DNA from: Aquimarina aggregata
Lineage (GTDB): Bacteria; Bacteroidota; Bacteroidia; Flavobacteriales; Flavobacteriaceae
DNA: 64,000 bases
NCBI RefSeq assembly: GCF_001632745.1
Contig: NZ_LQRT01000002.1
Location: 310,001-374,000 of the forward strand
Direction of reading: 5' to 3'
In this document: positions 52,964-61,644 of the stretch, piece after piece
Position numbering within the stretch: the stretch's first letter is position 1
Layout: each line of letters opens with the position of its first letter
Program-made: the position numbers and the translations under genes
The notes under the pieces: model-generated
Database searches by the model: none
The model's input: the letters and a program-made list of their open reading frames with translations, nothing else
What the model was told of the DNA's origin: nothing

Positions 52964-54490
52964 TTAATTGTTTATACTTGGGTTAAGATCTATTTCTCGT
53001 TGCGGAATAGGAGTAAAGTAATTATCTGTGCCAAGAGATCCTTTTATTGGATTTGGTTCGGGTAACAATTCACCACTGTTATTTAATGAGGTTTGTGGTG
53101 CTCGATCCGAGAGTGCCTGTTCAACTCGTTCCATTCGCACTAAATCATTCCAGCGTAAATATTCACCAGCAAACTCCCATTTTCTTTCGGTAAATGCTAA
53201 TTCTGCAAGGTCTCCTGTAGTTACATCTACCGATGGATCTGGAATATTAAAAGGAAGCCCTTCAGATCTTCGCCTAATCATATTTAAAGCTTCCCATGAT
53301 TCTGGAGTAATGTTTCCTGATCGGGCAGAAGCTTCAGCATAGATTAAAAGAACTTCGGCATAGCGTATAAAGAAGTCATTTCTATCAGTTTGAAAATCTG
53401 ATAATGGGATATCGTCAATAGGACCTACAATTTTCTTAAAAACCGGTGTTGGTTGATCGCTAAAGTTCTTCCAATCAAGTTCGGTTCTGTATGTGGCTTC
53501 TTTTCTTGCACCTTCTGGGAAGTCTTCAAAAAATCTAATTTCTGCAAAGGTTTCTTGCCATCCTTGAAGATCTGACGGATTACCTAACTTTCCGAATTTA
53601 CGATTAGGTTGACCACAACTTCGGCAATAAGGAATGGTCCAAACCGCTTCGTCATTAAATCGATGTTCTAAAGTCCATAAATCTTCTAAATCTTCAAGTA
53701 ACGTAAAATTATGCGCTGCACTATTGTCAATTACTTGTTTTGCACTAGAAGCTGCATCAGTATATTTGGCATTATCCTTAACCGGGAATCCTGCCCAATC
53801 TAGATATAATCTTGCTAGTAATGCTCTTGCAGAACCGCTGTTTGGTCTGGGAGCTCCAGCATTTACTCCTGGATATATATCGGGTAATCCACTTTCGGCT
53901 TTTAAAAGATCTGACTCAATTTGTTCATAAACATCAATCTGTTCTGCTAATCCTAATTGTTGATCTGGGTCTGGAATAATAGGTAAAGGTATTCTTCCAT
54001 GAATTCTGGCTAAATGAAAGAACATTACACCTCTTAGAAAATACACTTCGGCAATGAGTCGATTTTGAGTTTCTATTTCACTTGGTTCGGTAAGAACTAA
54101 ACCTTCATTATTTGCCAAAACAGTATTTGCTGCACGAATAGTACTGTAAATTGCTTCCCAGTTATTTCGTACTCTTGAATTGGCTTGAGAAACTAATCGT
54201 TGATCAAATTCTCTAAATTCTGCCTTATTACTTCCAATATGCGTAGTAATATCATCTCCAGCCCAAGCTGGAGCATAAAAAGTTGTCATCCAAGAAGCAT
54301 CATTTAGTTTTGCATGTACCCCAGTAACTCCAAGCTCTAATTCTTGAATTTTGGAGTATGCACCTGGAGCTAATTGTGCAATTGTTGGGTCTTCATCTAA
54401 ATCCGCACAGCTGCAAAAAGCAGATGCTATTATCAGAAAAGATAATATGGATCTTATATTATATCGGTTTCTGTTATATGTTGTTTTCAT
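52964..54490 (-). CDS. RagB/SusD-family lipoprotein
   Basis: A 508-aa surface lipoprotein partner of a SusC transporter (lipobox IIASAFCSCADL). The N-terminal TPR region carries YFLRGVMFFHLARIHGRIPL and SGSARALLARLYLDWAG. The typical C-terminal RagB/SusD part ends with FAGEYLRWNDLVRMERV and PNPIKGSLGTDNYFTPIPQRE. It captures substrate and delivers it to the SusC channel. It starts 17 nt after the susC-like gene. The substrate is not identifiable; no glycoside hydrolase is adjacent. Confidence 0.93.
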   Translation of the reverse strand: MKTTYNRNRYNIRSILSFLIIASAFCSCADLDEDPTIAQLAPGAYSKIQELELGVTGVHAKLNDASWMTTFYAPAWAGDDITTHIGSNKAEFREFDQRLVSQANSRVRNNWEAIYSTIRAANTVLANNEGLVLTEPSEIETQNRLIAEVYFLRGVMFFHLARIHGRIPLPIIPDPDQQLGLAEQIDVYEQIESDLLKAESGLPDIYPGVNAGAPRPNSGSARALLARLYLDWAGFPVKDNAKYTDAASSAKQVIDNSAAHNFTLLEDLEDLWTLEHRFNDEAVWTIPYCRSCGQPNRKFGKLGNPSDLQGWQETFAEIRFFEDFPEGARKEATYRTELDWKNFSDQPTPVFKKIVGPIDDIPLSDFQTDRNDFFIRYAEVLLIYAEASARSGNITPESWEALNMIRRRSEGLPFNIPDPSVDVTTGDLAELAFTERKWEFAGEYLRWNDLVRMERVEQALSDRAPQTSLNNSGELLPEPNPIKGSLGTDNYFTPIPQREIDLNPSINN

Positions 54491-54507
54491 AAAATTTGTT
54501 TTTTGTA

Positions 54508-57500
54508 TTAAAATCCTACTTTTACTCCAAAAATGAATGACCTTGGATTGGGATAAGCTCCGGCATTTATACCAGCAGCGACATCTACACTTTTATTCCC
54601 TGCATTATCATCTGCAGGTACAGATGTAAGCTCAGGGTCATAACCGGTATAATCTGTGATTAAGAATAAATTTTGCCCAGTCACGTATAATTTCACATTA
54701 GCATTTATGTGTTTTACGTCTTTAAGAGTGTATCCCAAAGTAAGGTTGCTAAGTCTTATAAAATCACCTTTTTCTACATAACGAGTGGATCCAGCTTCGT
54801 TTGGACCTCCTGCGGGTATATCAGTTTCATTTTGTGGAGTCCATTGGTTTAATTGTTCAGGAGCCAAAAAACTTCTTTGATTTCCAGTGTTACCTACAAT
54901 AACACCTTGTACAGCATTAAGAATATCAAAGTTATGTACCCCTTGAAAGAATACATTTAAATCCCAATTTTTATAAGTAATCGTATTATTAAATCCCCAT
55001 GTTAAGGTTGGAGTACCATTACCAATAGCTCCAAATAAAATTTCACCATTTTCATCTCTAAGATATTTAGCATCTCCAGGTATTCTCCCAAAAGTAGCTG
55101 CTTCTGCAGCTTCAGAGGTTTTCCAAGTACCTAAAAATGTAGTTCCATTAAATTGACCAAGTGGTTGGCCTACTTGGATGATATTCCAAATTCGGCCTTG
55201 TCCATCGATACTACCAAAGGTTCCTTGGATTTCATCACGTCCACCTAAGTCAGTTACTTCATTTTTACTATGTGACAGATTAAAATTAGAATTCCAATTA
55301 AAATTATCCGTATTGACTACATCTGCTGCAATAGCAATATCGATTCCTTTATTTTCAACTTCTCCTATGTTTTTTGAAATTGTTACATTACCACCATTAG
55401 AAGGGATAATCGGATCATCTAAAAGTAGGTCTGTGGTATTTTTTTGGTATGCATCAATTGAGAAATTGATTCTTCCTTTTAGAAATGTAAGATCAACACC
55501 TACATTTGTTTGTGTGGTAGTTTCCCATTTTAGGTCTGGATTACCAAAACTATCAGGTGTTACGCCTGGTGTAGCATCTGATCCATTAAAAGAGAAGTTT
55601 GCATTTTGTACATTAGGAAAAGTGGTGTACGGGTCTATGTTTTCATTACCTACTTGACCCCAGCCAGCTCTCAATTTTAGATTACTAAAAATAGTACTGT
55701 TTTCTATAAATGGCATATTATCGAATGAATATGCTAAAGCCACTGAAGGGAAATACCCTCTTCTGTTATCTGATCTAAACACAGAAGATTCATCCATACG
55801 AACCGTACCTGTTACAAATAGAGCGTCGTTGTATATGTATTCACTACGTGCCATTAAAGATTGAATACTTCTTTCTGAAAAATTGTTAAAAACGGTTTGA
55901 CTAGAACTAGGAGCGGTTTCTGCAAAATAAAATCCACCTGGTACAAAAAGACGAGCAGCAGTATAGCCATTAAAACGATTTTGAATTCCTGAAAATTCAT
56001 AAACTCCGGTCGCTTTTAAATTATGCTTACCAAATTCTTTCTGCCATGAAAGGATATTACTGATTTGATGTGTAGTGTTTTTGTTATTACCAAAAGTAGC
56101 AGTTGGTGGATCAGCTCTAAATGTTCTGTAACTTTCACTAGATCCGTTAAAAGTAGTAACCCCAGCAATTAATGTATAGGTTAGATTTTCTAATATATTG
56201 TAACTAAGGTTTATATTGGCATCAATACGATCACTTATATTTTCAACATTTGCCAGTGTTAAGTTGGCAACAGGGTTATAGTTTAAAGAAGCCAGACTAC
56301 GGTTGGATAGGTTGTTGTAATTTCCGTTTTCGTCAAAAATAGGAGTAGTGGGGTCCCATGACAACGCATTTAGTACCACACTTCCTTGAAATCGCCCAAA
56401 TTGGTTTAAATCATTTATGGTTGTGGTTCGACTACCAAAAATATTAAAGCCAATTTTAAATTTATCTGAGATATTTGCATTTAGATTTGATCGCAACGAA
56501 TATCGTTCATAATTTGTATTAATAACCACACCTTCTTGATTAACGTAGTTACCCGATATAAAATATCCAACTTTTCCTTCAGATCCATTCGCAGATAGTT
56601 GAAGATTTTGACTTATAGCTGTTTGAAAAATTTCGTCTTGATAGTTGGTTCCTCCATTAGCTTCGAAACCGGCAATTTCTGCATCGGTAAATATTGCTGT
56701 TCCACCACCTCGGATTCTTCTGCTGTTTTCTATCCTCGAAAAATCAGCGGCTCCTAAAGTTGGAAGTAATTCTGGAACCGCAGAGATCGTTGTAAAGAAG
56801 TCTATATCAATTTTTGCGACTCCTTTACCTTTTTTAGTACTTATCAAAACAACACCATTAGACCCTCTAGATCCATATACAGCAGTTGCAGAAGCATCTT
56901 TTAAGACATCTATAGAAGCAATGTCGTTAGGGTTTAAAGTACTTAAATCACCACCTATAAAACCATCTATTACAATTAGTGGATCATTACTACGGTTAAT
57001 AGAATTTGCACCACGAATCCTTACTTTAATAGCAGAACCAGGAGCTCCATTAGCTTTAGCAACTGTAACACCTGCGGCTCTACCTTGTAAAGCCTCTTCT
57101 AAACGGGCTAAAGGTTGATCTTCAAAGGATTTTGCAGATACTTGTGTAACAGCACCGGTTAGATCACTTTTTCTTGCAGTACCATAACCAATAACAACAA
57201 CATCATCTAAGGATTGCACATCTGCAATTAATTTAATGTTGATGTTTGTTGTATTGCCAATTGTTATTTTTTGAGTTATAAACCCCAAATATGATATTAT
57301 AAGTTGATCTCCGGTATCGGCAGAAATGCTAAAATTTCCATCAAAATCAGTAATTTGTCCTGTCGATGTTCCTTCAACTAAAATATTTACCCCAGGAATT
57401 CCTACATCATCTTCGCCTACAACTTTACCTGTTATTGTTTGTTGTGCATGTGCATCGGATATACCTATTATTAGTGTGAGTAAACAGGTAATGAAACACT

Positions 57501-57531
57501 TTTTTAATAATTTACTGGACTGTTCTTTCAT
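54508..57531 (-). CDS. SusC/RagA-family TonB-linked outer-membrane transporter
   Basis: A 1007-aa TonB-dependent channel. A signal peptide (to about residue 29) is followed by a carboxypeptidase-regulatory-like beta domain (GKVVGEDDVGIPGVNILVEG). The plug carries DDVVVIGYGTARKSDLTGAV and LEEALQGRAAGVTVAKANG. The 22-strand barrel ends in a terminal Phe (NPRSFIFGVKVGF). It is the first gene of the SusC-SusD-VCBS unit. The nearest regulator is the MocR gene, which belongs to another operon. Confidence 0.94.
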   Translation of the reverse strand: MKEQSSKLLKKCFITCLLTLIIGISDAHAQQTITGKVVGEDDVGIPGVNILVEGTSTGQITDFDGNFSISADTGDQLIISYLGFITQKITIGNTTNINIKLIADVQSLDDVVVIGYGTARKSDLTGAVTQVSAKSFEDQPLARLEEALQGRAAGVTVAKANGAPGSAIKVRIRGANSINRSNDPLIVIDGFIGGDLSTLNPNDIASIDVLKDASATAVYGSRGSNGVVLISTKKGKGVAKIDIDFFTTISAVPELLPTLGAADFSRIENSRRIRGGGTAIFTDAEIAGFEANGGTNYQDEIFQTAISQNLQLSANGSEGKVGYFISGNYVNQEGVVINTNYERYSLRSNLNANISDKFKIGFNIFGSRTTTINDLNQFGRFQGSVVLNALSWDPTTPIFDENGNYNNLSNRSLASLNYNPVANLTLANVENISDRIDANINLSYNILENLTYTLIAGVTTFNGSSESYRTFRADPPTATFGNNKNTTHQISNILSWQKEFGKHNLKATGVYEFSGIQNRFNGYTAARLFVPGGFYFAETAPSSSQTVFNNFSERSIQSLMARSEYIYNDALFVTGTVRMDESSVFRSDNRRGYFPSVALAYSFDNMPFIENSTIFSNLKLRAGWGQVGNENIDPYTTFPNVQNANFSFNGSDATPGVTPDSFGNPDLKWETTTQTNVGVDLTFLKGRINFSIDAYQKNTTDLLLDDPIIPSNGGNVTISKNIGEVENKGIDIAIAADVVNTDNFNWNSNFNLSHSKNEVTDLGGRDEIQGTFGSIDGQGRIWNIIQVGQPLGQFNGTTFLGTWKTSEAAEAATFGRIPGDAKYLRDENGEILFGAIGNGTPTLTWGFNNTITYKNWDLNVFFQGVHNFDILNAVQGVIVGNTGNQRSFLAPEQLNQWTPQNETDIPAGGPNEAGSTRYVEKGDFIRLSNLTLGYTLKDVKHINANVKLYVTGQNLFLITDYTGYDPELTSVPADDNAGNKSVDVAAGINAGAYPNPRSFIFGVKVGF

Positions 57532-58019
57532 GATTATAATTTGAATTTGAAAAAATTAATAAAGTATTCCATTCCTTCACTAAAAATTCGTTTTCGAGTA
57601 ATCACGACACTGTATGTCAATTAATGTTTAAATGTTTTTTAACAAAAGCATTTACCAAAGAACAACTAACAAGTGTTGTCAAGTTAGTATTACTAAATAG
57701 AACCTATTATTACTTAGTTTGTATAAATTTTATACTCAAAATTTTAGAAAAGTAAAAGTTTTAAGAAATTTGCTAATCGTTTGAAGATTTTTTTAACGAC
57801 TAACATATTTTGAGTATACTAATGGTCTTTATTGTTGCTATTCATTTGTGTGTTTTTCTTTAATAAGATGTTCATTGGTTAATAATGTAAATATTTACAA
57901 TGCACTCTTCCTTAAGTGTGTCATATGGTTTGAAACTTATAACAAATGATTTTGAATTATAAAAATGAATTAAAAAACACTTTTGATGCAATAATTATTT
58001 TGGCAATATCTTGCTAAAA
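57532..58019. other. 488-nt gap upstream of susC
   Basis: No gene is seen. It must hold the susC promoter, but no TAnnTTTG box is near the ATG on the minus strand. A 6-bp inverted repeat (ACTAAC at 57665-57670, GTTAGT at 57683-57688) is the only dyad noticed. No terminator for the MocR gene was found beyond 58020. Confidence 0.5.
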
Positions 58020-59507
58020 CTAACAATTTATAGATTTCATGACTTTAGTAAGTCTATGAATTATTTCATGAATTTCTTCTTCATTTAAAGATGCAAAACC
58101 AAACCTTATTCCATTATGACCAGAGTTATCATTATCGTAGCGTTTCCATTCGGCATTAAACTCAATGTTTAAGAGTTGGGCTTTTGAAATTACGGTATCC
58201 CAATTGTATTTTTTATTTAGTAATACCCAAACAGCCATTCCGCCTTTGGGGATTTGAAAGTCGAAATAATTCCCTAATTTTTCTTTTAAAAGAGCACAAA
58301 ATAAGTCTCTACGTGTTTTATAGATTTTTAATGCCTTTTTACTATGTCTTTGAATGTCACCAGAAATAATCATACGTGCCATAGTTTGTTCTAAAATCAT
58401 ATCTCCTTGTCGATCTATTATACACCTTAATCTAGCTGCTTCATCGATAAAATCCTTTGGCGCGATCATATATCCGATACGCATAGCTGGAGCTATTATT
58501 TTGGTAAAACCTCCGATATAAATTACATTTCCATAGTTGTCATTACTGGCCAGAGGTAGAATGGGGGAGTTGCTATAATGAAAATCATAATCATAGTCGT
58601 CTTCAATAATTGCAAAATTGTACTTTTTTGCAAGTTGTAATAAGTGCATCCTTCTTTTTGCAGATAATGTAACTGTCGTAGGGTGGTGGTGATGTGAAGT
58701 TACATAAATTGCTTTTATTTTTTTCCTTTCACAAATATTTTCAATTACATTCGTATCTAATCCATTTTCATCAACTGGTACACGTTCTATAATGCCACCA
58801 GCTTCAGTAAATGTGTTATCAGATGTCATATAATTTGTTGTTCCTACTATAATCCTATTTGTAGTATCATTAAGAAGAAGTTGACCTGCTAAATACATTC
58901 CCATTTGGGTTCCTCTAGTAATTAATATGTTATTTAGAGAAATGTTTAAACCACGTGTTTCATTTAAGTAGTTAACAAGAGTTTTCCTAAGTTCAAGATT
59001 GCCATATATAGAGTCATACCCTAAGAGCTTTGTGTAGTATGCTCTTTTAGTAATATTGCGATAGGTTTTAGCAATTTCTTCTATTGGGGCTAATCTATTG
59101 TCGGGTACTCCATCGTCTATTCTTAATTCTAATGAATCAATTTTCTGTTCTTTACGAATTAAATGAGGACGATGTATAAAAGAGAAATTACTTTTAGTTT
59201 TAGAGTTGGTTTGTAAGCTGTTTTTGCCAAAAGATTGTTGTTTTATTACAGGTAAAGAGCTTTTAATATAGGTTCCTTTTGCAGGTAGAGTTTCTACCCA
59301 TCCTTGGGCAATTAATTCATCATACGCAGCTATTATTGTTTTACGATGAACATTAAGATCTTCAGAAAGTTTTCTTGAACTTGGTAGTTTGGCAGAAGGG
59401 GGGAGTTGACCTGATTTTATAAATCCGATAATTTGATCACAAATTTGTAAATACAGATTGCGATTATTTTTACGCTCTAAAGTGATATTATTTTTAAATG
59501 GAAACAA
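58020..59507 (-). CDS. MocR-family (GntR/aminotransferase) regulator
   Basis: A 495-aa PLP-binding transcription factor. It has an N-terminal GntR winged helix (about 10-75; LPPSAKLPSSRKLSEDLNVH) and a class I aminotransferase-like domain (about 120-490). The PLP Lys is in YIGGFTKIIAPAMRIGY. The start is TTG (59505-59507), as no ATG is in frame nearby. It is divergent from a PPOX-DUF1272-GNAT operon. A 14-bp direct repeat occupies the intergenic region and covers its own start, so autoregulation plus activation of the operon is likely. Confidence 0.9.
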   Translation of the reverse strand: MFPFKNNITLERKNNRNLYLQICDQIIGFIKSGQLPPSAKLPSSRKLSEDLNVHRKTIIAAYDELIAQGWVETLPAKGTYIKSSLPVIKQQSFGKNSLQTNSKTKSNFSFIHRPHLIRKEQKIDSLELRIDDGVPDNRLAPIEEIAKTYRNITKRAYYTKLLGYDSIYGNLELRKTLVNYLNETRGLNISLNNILITRGTQMGMYLAGQLLLNDTTNRIIVGTTNYMTSDNTFTEAGGIIERVPVDENGLDTNVIENICERKKIKAIYVTSHHHHPTTVTLSAKRRMHLLQLAKKYNFAIIEDDYDYDFHYSNSPILPLASNDNYGNVIYIGGFTKIIAPAMRIGYMIAPKDFIDEAARLRCIIDRQGDMILEQTMARMIISGDIQRHSKKALKIYKTRRDLFCALLKEKLGNYFDFQIPKGGMAVWVLLNKKYNWDTVISKAQLLNIEFNAEWKRYDNDNSGHNGIRFGFASLNEEEIHEIIHRLTKVMKSINC

Positions 59508-59543
59508 AACTGGACTATTATATATTTACAAACTGGATTATTA
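59507..59543. promoter_or_regulatory. Direct-repeat operator of the MocR regulator
   Basis: Two copies of AAACTGGAYTATTA occur at 59507-59520 and 59530-59543, 23 bp start to start. Direct repeats are the usual binding sites of MocR regulators, and the CTGGAC-type half-site is known for TauR-like members. Copy 1 covers the mocR start. Copy 2 ends 29 nt upstream of the -7 box of the PPOX operon. Confidence 0.7.
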
Positions 59544-59572
59544 CAACACACCATAAAACTAATATTTTTGAA

Positions 59573-59580
59573 CAAGAAAT
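59573..59580 (+). promoter_or_regulatory. -7 promoter box for the PPOX operon
   Basis: TATTTTTG matches TAnnTTTG. There is no TTTG near -33, which would fit a promoter that needs an activator bound at the direct repeats. Confidence 0.45.
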
Positions 59581-59690
59581 AAAACAAGTTTTATTTAAGA
59601 TGTATTGCTTTAGTATTATTTCGAGATTTAGTTTCTTCTCTTTTAAAGAGAAGAAACTATTTGTAAAGAAACATTAATATATAGATAATT

Positions 59691-60356
59691 ATGGCAGAAT
59701 ATTCAATTTCAGAATTAAACAAAGTAAAGCGAGGTCCAAAAAGAGCTAATTATGATATAGATACAATTAATTCGATTTTAGATGATTCTTTTCTATGTCA
59801 TGTAGGCTATGTTTATAAAGGTCAAGCCATCGTAATCCCCACGGCTTATGCAAGAAAAGGTGATGTTATTTATATTCATGGATCACTAAAGAATAGAATG
59901 ATGCTTAGTTTGTTAGATGCTGGTGTAGCAAGTGTTTCTGTAACACATTTAGATGGTTTAGTATTAGCGCGTTCTGCTTTTCATCACTCAGCTAATTACA
60001 GATCAGTTTCTATTTTTGGTAGTGTTAGAAAAATTGATGATTCTGATGAAAAAATGGAAGCCTTGGCCTATATTTTAAATCATATGGTTCCTGGGCATTG
60101 GGACAATGTTAGACACCCAAATACTAAGGAGTTTAATGCAACCTTGGTTTTAGAAATAAAAATAAATACTGCATCAGCCAAAATTAGAGCAGAAGGAGTA
60201 AATGATGAACAAGAAGATCATGATTTGCCTATATGGGCAGGAGTAGTACCTATAAAACAAGTCGCATATGACGCTATTTCTGATACGAATTTACCTCTTG
60301 ATGTTAAAGTACCAGAAGCTGTAAAGCTTTATGTAAGTAAAAATAAATCAATTTGA
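59691..60356 (+). CDS. PPOX/flavin-nucleotide-binding-fold protein
   Basis: A 221-aa protein of the pyridoxamine 5'-phosphate oxidase-like superfamily (flavin-nucleotide-binding/NimA-like branch). The split-barrel motif is HVGYVYKGQAIVIPTAYA with YIHGSLKNRMM (about 36-75), and the C-terminal part ends in DLPIWAGVVPIKQ. A vitamin B6 link is suggested by the divergent MocR regulator, but the reaction is not proven. It heads a three-gene operon with gaps of 1 and 3 nt. Confidence 0.83.
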   Translation: MAEYSISELNKVKRGPKRANYDIDTINSILDDSFLCHVGYVYKGQAIVIPTAYARKGDVIYIHGSLKNRMMLSLLDAGVASVSVTHLDGLVLARSAFHHSANYRSVSIFGSVRKIDDSDEKMEALAYILNHMVPGHWDNVRHPNTKEFNATLVLEIKINTASAKIRAEGVNDEQEDHDLPIWAGVVPIKQVAYDAISDTNLPLDVKVPEAVKLYVSKNKSI

Positions 60357-60357
60357 T

Positions 60358-60663
60358 ATGTTAGAAATAAGACCAGTTTGCGAAAATTGTAAAAAGGATT
60401 TGCCAAACACTAGCTCGGAGGCTATGATTTGTTCTTTTGAATGCACGTTTTGTAAAGATTGTGTTGATACCATTTTACATAATGTTTGTCCAAATTGTGG
60501 TGGAGGGTTTGAGAAGAGACCTACACGTCCAGTTAATTGTTTAACAGGTAACTGTACAGAAAAGTACCCTGTGTCTACTAAAATAGTGTATAAACCTATT
60601 GTTAAAGATAAGTTTAAACAGGTATTAGATTTTTTTATCGATATTGCACCTAGAAAAAGGTAA
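60358..60663 (+). CDS. DUF1272 zinc-ribbon protein
   Basis: A 101-aa protein whose first 60 residues match DUF1272. Paired Cys residues (VCENCKKDLP, ICSFECTFCKDC, VCPNCGGGFEKRP) probably bind two zinc ions. An extra 40-residue tail lengthens it beyond the usual 60-80 aa. It follows the PPOX gene by one base and is the middle gene of the MocR-linked operon. Function unknown. Confidence 0.8.
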   Translation: MLEIRPVCENCKKDLPNTSSEAMICSFECTFCKDCVDTILHNVCPNCGGGFEKRPTRPVNCLTGNCTEKYPVSTKIVYKPIVKDKFKQVLDFFIDIAPRKR

Positions 60664-60666
60664 TTT

Positions 60667-61188
60667 ATGATTGAAATTAGGCGGGCAACAATAGACGATA
60701 CTGAGCAAGTTTCTCTTTTAGGAAGGGAAACCTTTATAGAGTCTTATGGCGGTTTTTTTAAAGAAAAGACTAATCTTGATAGTTATGTAAATGTTTCTTT
60801 TTCTACCGAAAAAATAAAAAACAGTTTGGCAAAACAGGAAAACGTATATTGGTTAGTATATGATAAAATAGGAGCTAAAGCTATTGGGTATGCTAAACTA
60901 AAATTGGACTCGCCTTCAGAATTTATTAAAGATCAAAACACATGTAAACTACATCGCATTTATTTGCTAAAAGGGTATGAAGGTCAGGGTATTGGTAGTA
61001 AACTTCATGAATGTATTATACAGACGGTAACAGAAAAAAAGTATACTAATTTGTGGTTGTCTAATTTAAAAATTAAAAAAGAAGCGGTAATGTTTTATAA
61101 AGGCAAAGGTTACGATATGGTAGGAGAGCATAATTTTACTATCGGCGAGGAAACCTTTGAGTTTTGGGCTATGCGTAAAAAACTGTAG
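60667..61188 (+). CDS. GNAT-family N-acetyltransferase
   Basis: A 173-aa acetyltransferase of the GNAT fold. The acetyl-CoA motif A is LHRIYLLKGYEGQGIGSKLHE (residues about 98-118; core GYEGQGIGSKL), followed by NLWLSNLKIKKEAVMFYKGKGY. It is the last gene of the MocR-controlled operon (3-nt gap). It may acetylate an amine or amino acid whose metabolism the regulator senses. This is inferred from context. Confidence 0.85.
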   Translation: MIEIRRATIDDTEQVSLLGRETFIESYGGFFKEKTNLDSYVNVSFSTEKIKNSLAKQENVYWLVYDKIGAKAIGYAKLKLDSPSEFIKDQNTCKLHRIYLLKGYEGQGIGSKLHECIIQTVTEKKYTNLWLSNLKIKKEAVMFYKGKGYDMVGEHNFTIGEETFEFWAMRKKL

Positions 61189-61191
61189 TAA

Positions 61192-61566
61192 TTACTCTGA
61201 GATTTGTATAGTGTTAATTCGAGCAATAGAATCGCAGTTTTCAATTAGCATTGATATTATTTTCTCTTTAACAAGGCCTTCTATAAAATAAGTCCTACAA
61301 GAATCCAGTTTCGTATTACTTTTTGAAAAATCGACATCTCCTTCAAGTAAAAGATAAGATATATCTGCTGTATCAATTTGGTTTGTTTGAATACTATTTT
61401 GAACCATTTTCGAAAAGACTCTCTCTTTTATCCTGATATTTTTTAAAACTCTTGATGATGGGCCATAGTCACATGATGCTTTTTTGCCTCCTAAAAAGAA
61501 AAATAACAATATAAGTCCAATTCCAAATCCACCTAAGTAGTAAAATAAACGATGAGCTAATTTCAT
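61192..61566 (-). CDS. Single-pass membrane protein of unknown function
   Basis: A 124-aa protein with an N-terminal transmembrane segment (FYYLGGFGIGLILLFFFLG) and a charged periplasmic part (GPSSRVLKNIRIKERVFSKM, then IDTADISYLLLEGDVDFSKS). No family is recognised. It has a good -7 box upstream and lies after the alanine dehydrogenase-like gene, whose stop codon is 78 nt upstream. Confidence 0.6.
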   Translation of the reverse strand: MKLAHRLFYYLGGFGIGLILLFFFLGGKKASCDYGPSSRVLKNIRIKERVFSKMVQNSIQTNQIDTADISYLLLEGDVDFSKSNTKLDSCRTYFIEGLVKEKIISMLIENCDSIARINTIQISE

Positions 61567-61585
61567 ATGTTAAAAAATATGAGCC

Positions 61586-61593
61586 CAAAAGTA
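61586..61593 (-). promoter_or_regulatory. -7 promoter box for the membrane protein gene
   Basis: On the minus strand TACTTTTG matches TAnnTTTG, 20 nt upstream of the start at 61566. Confidence 0.5.
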
Positions 61594-61644
61594 AGTAAAG
61601 TTTATTGAATAAATGATAAGGATTTTATAGAGTTATCCGGTTTT

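Noticed and set aside
55178..55657. Long plus-strand frame (159 codons) opposite the susC gene
   Set aside because: It is antisense to a well-supported transporter gene and shows no protein-like pattern. The same holds for other frames opposite susD, susC and uvrA.
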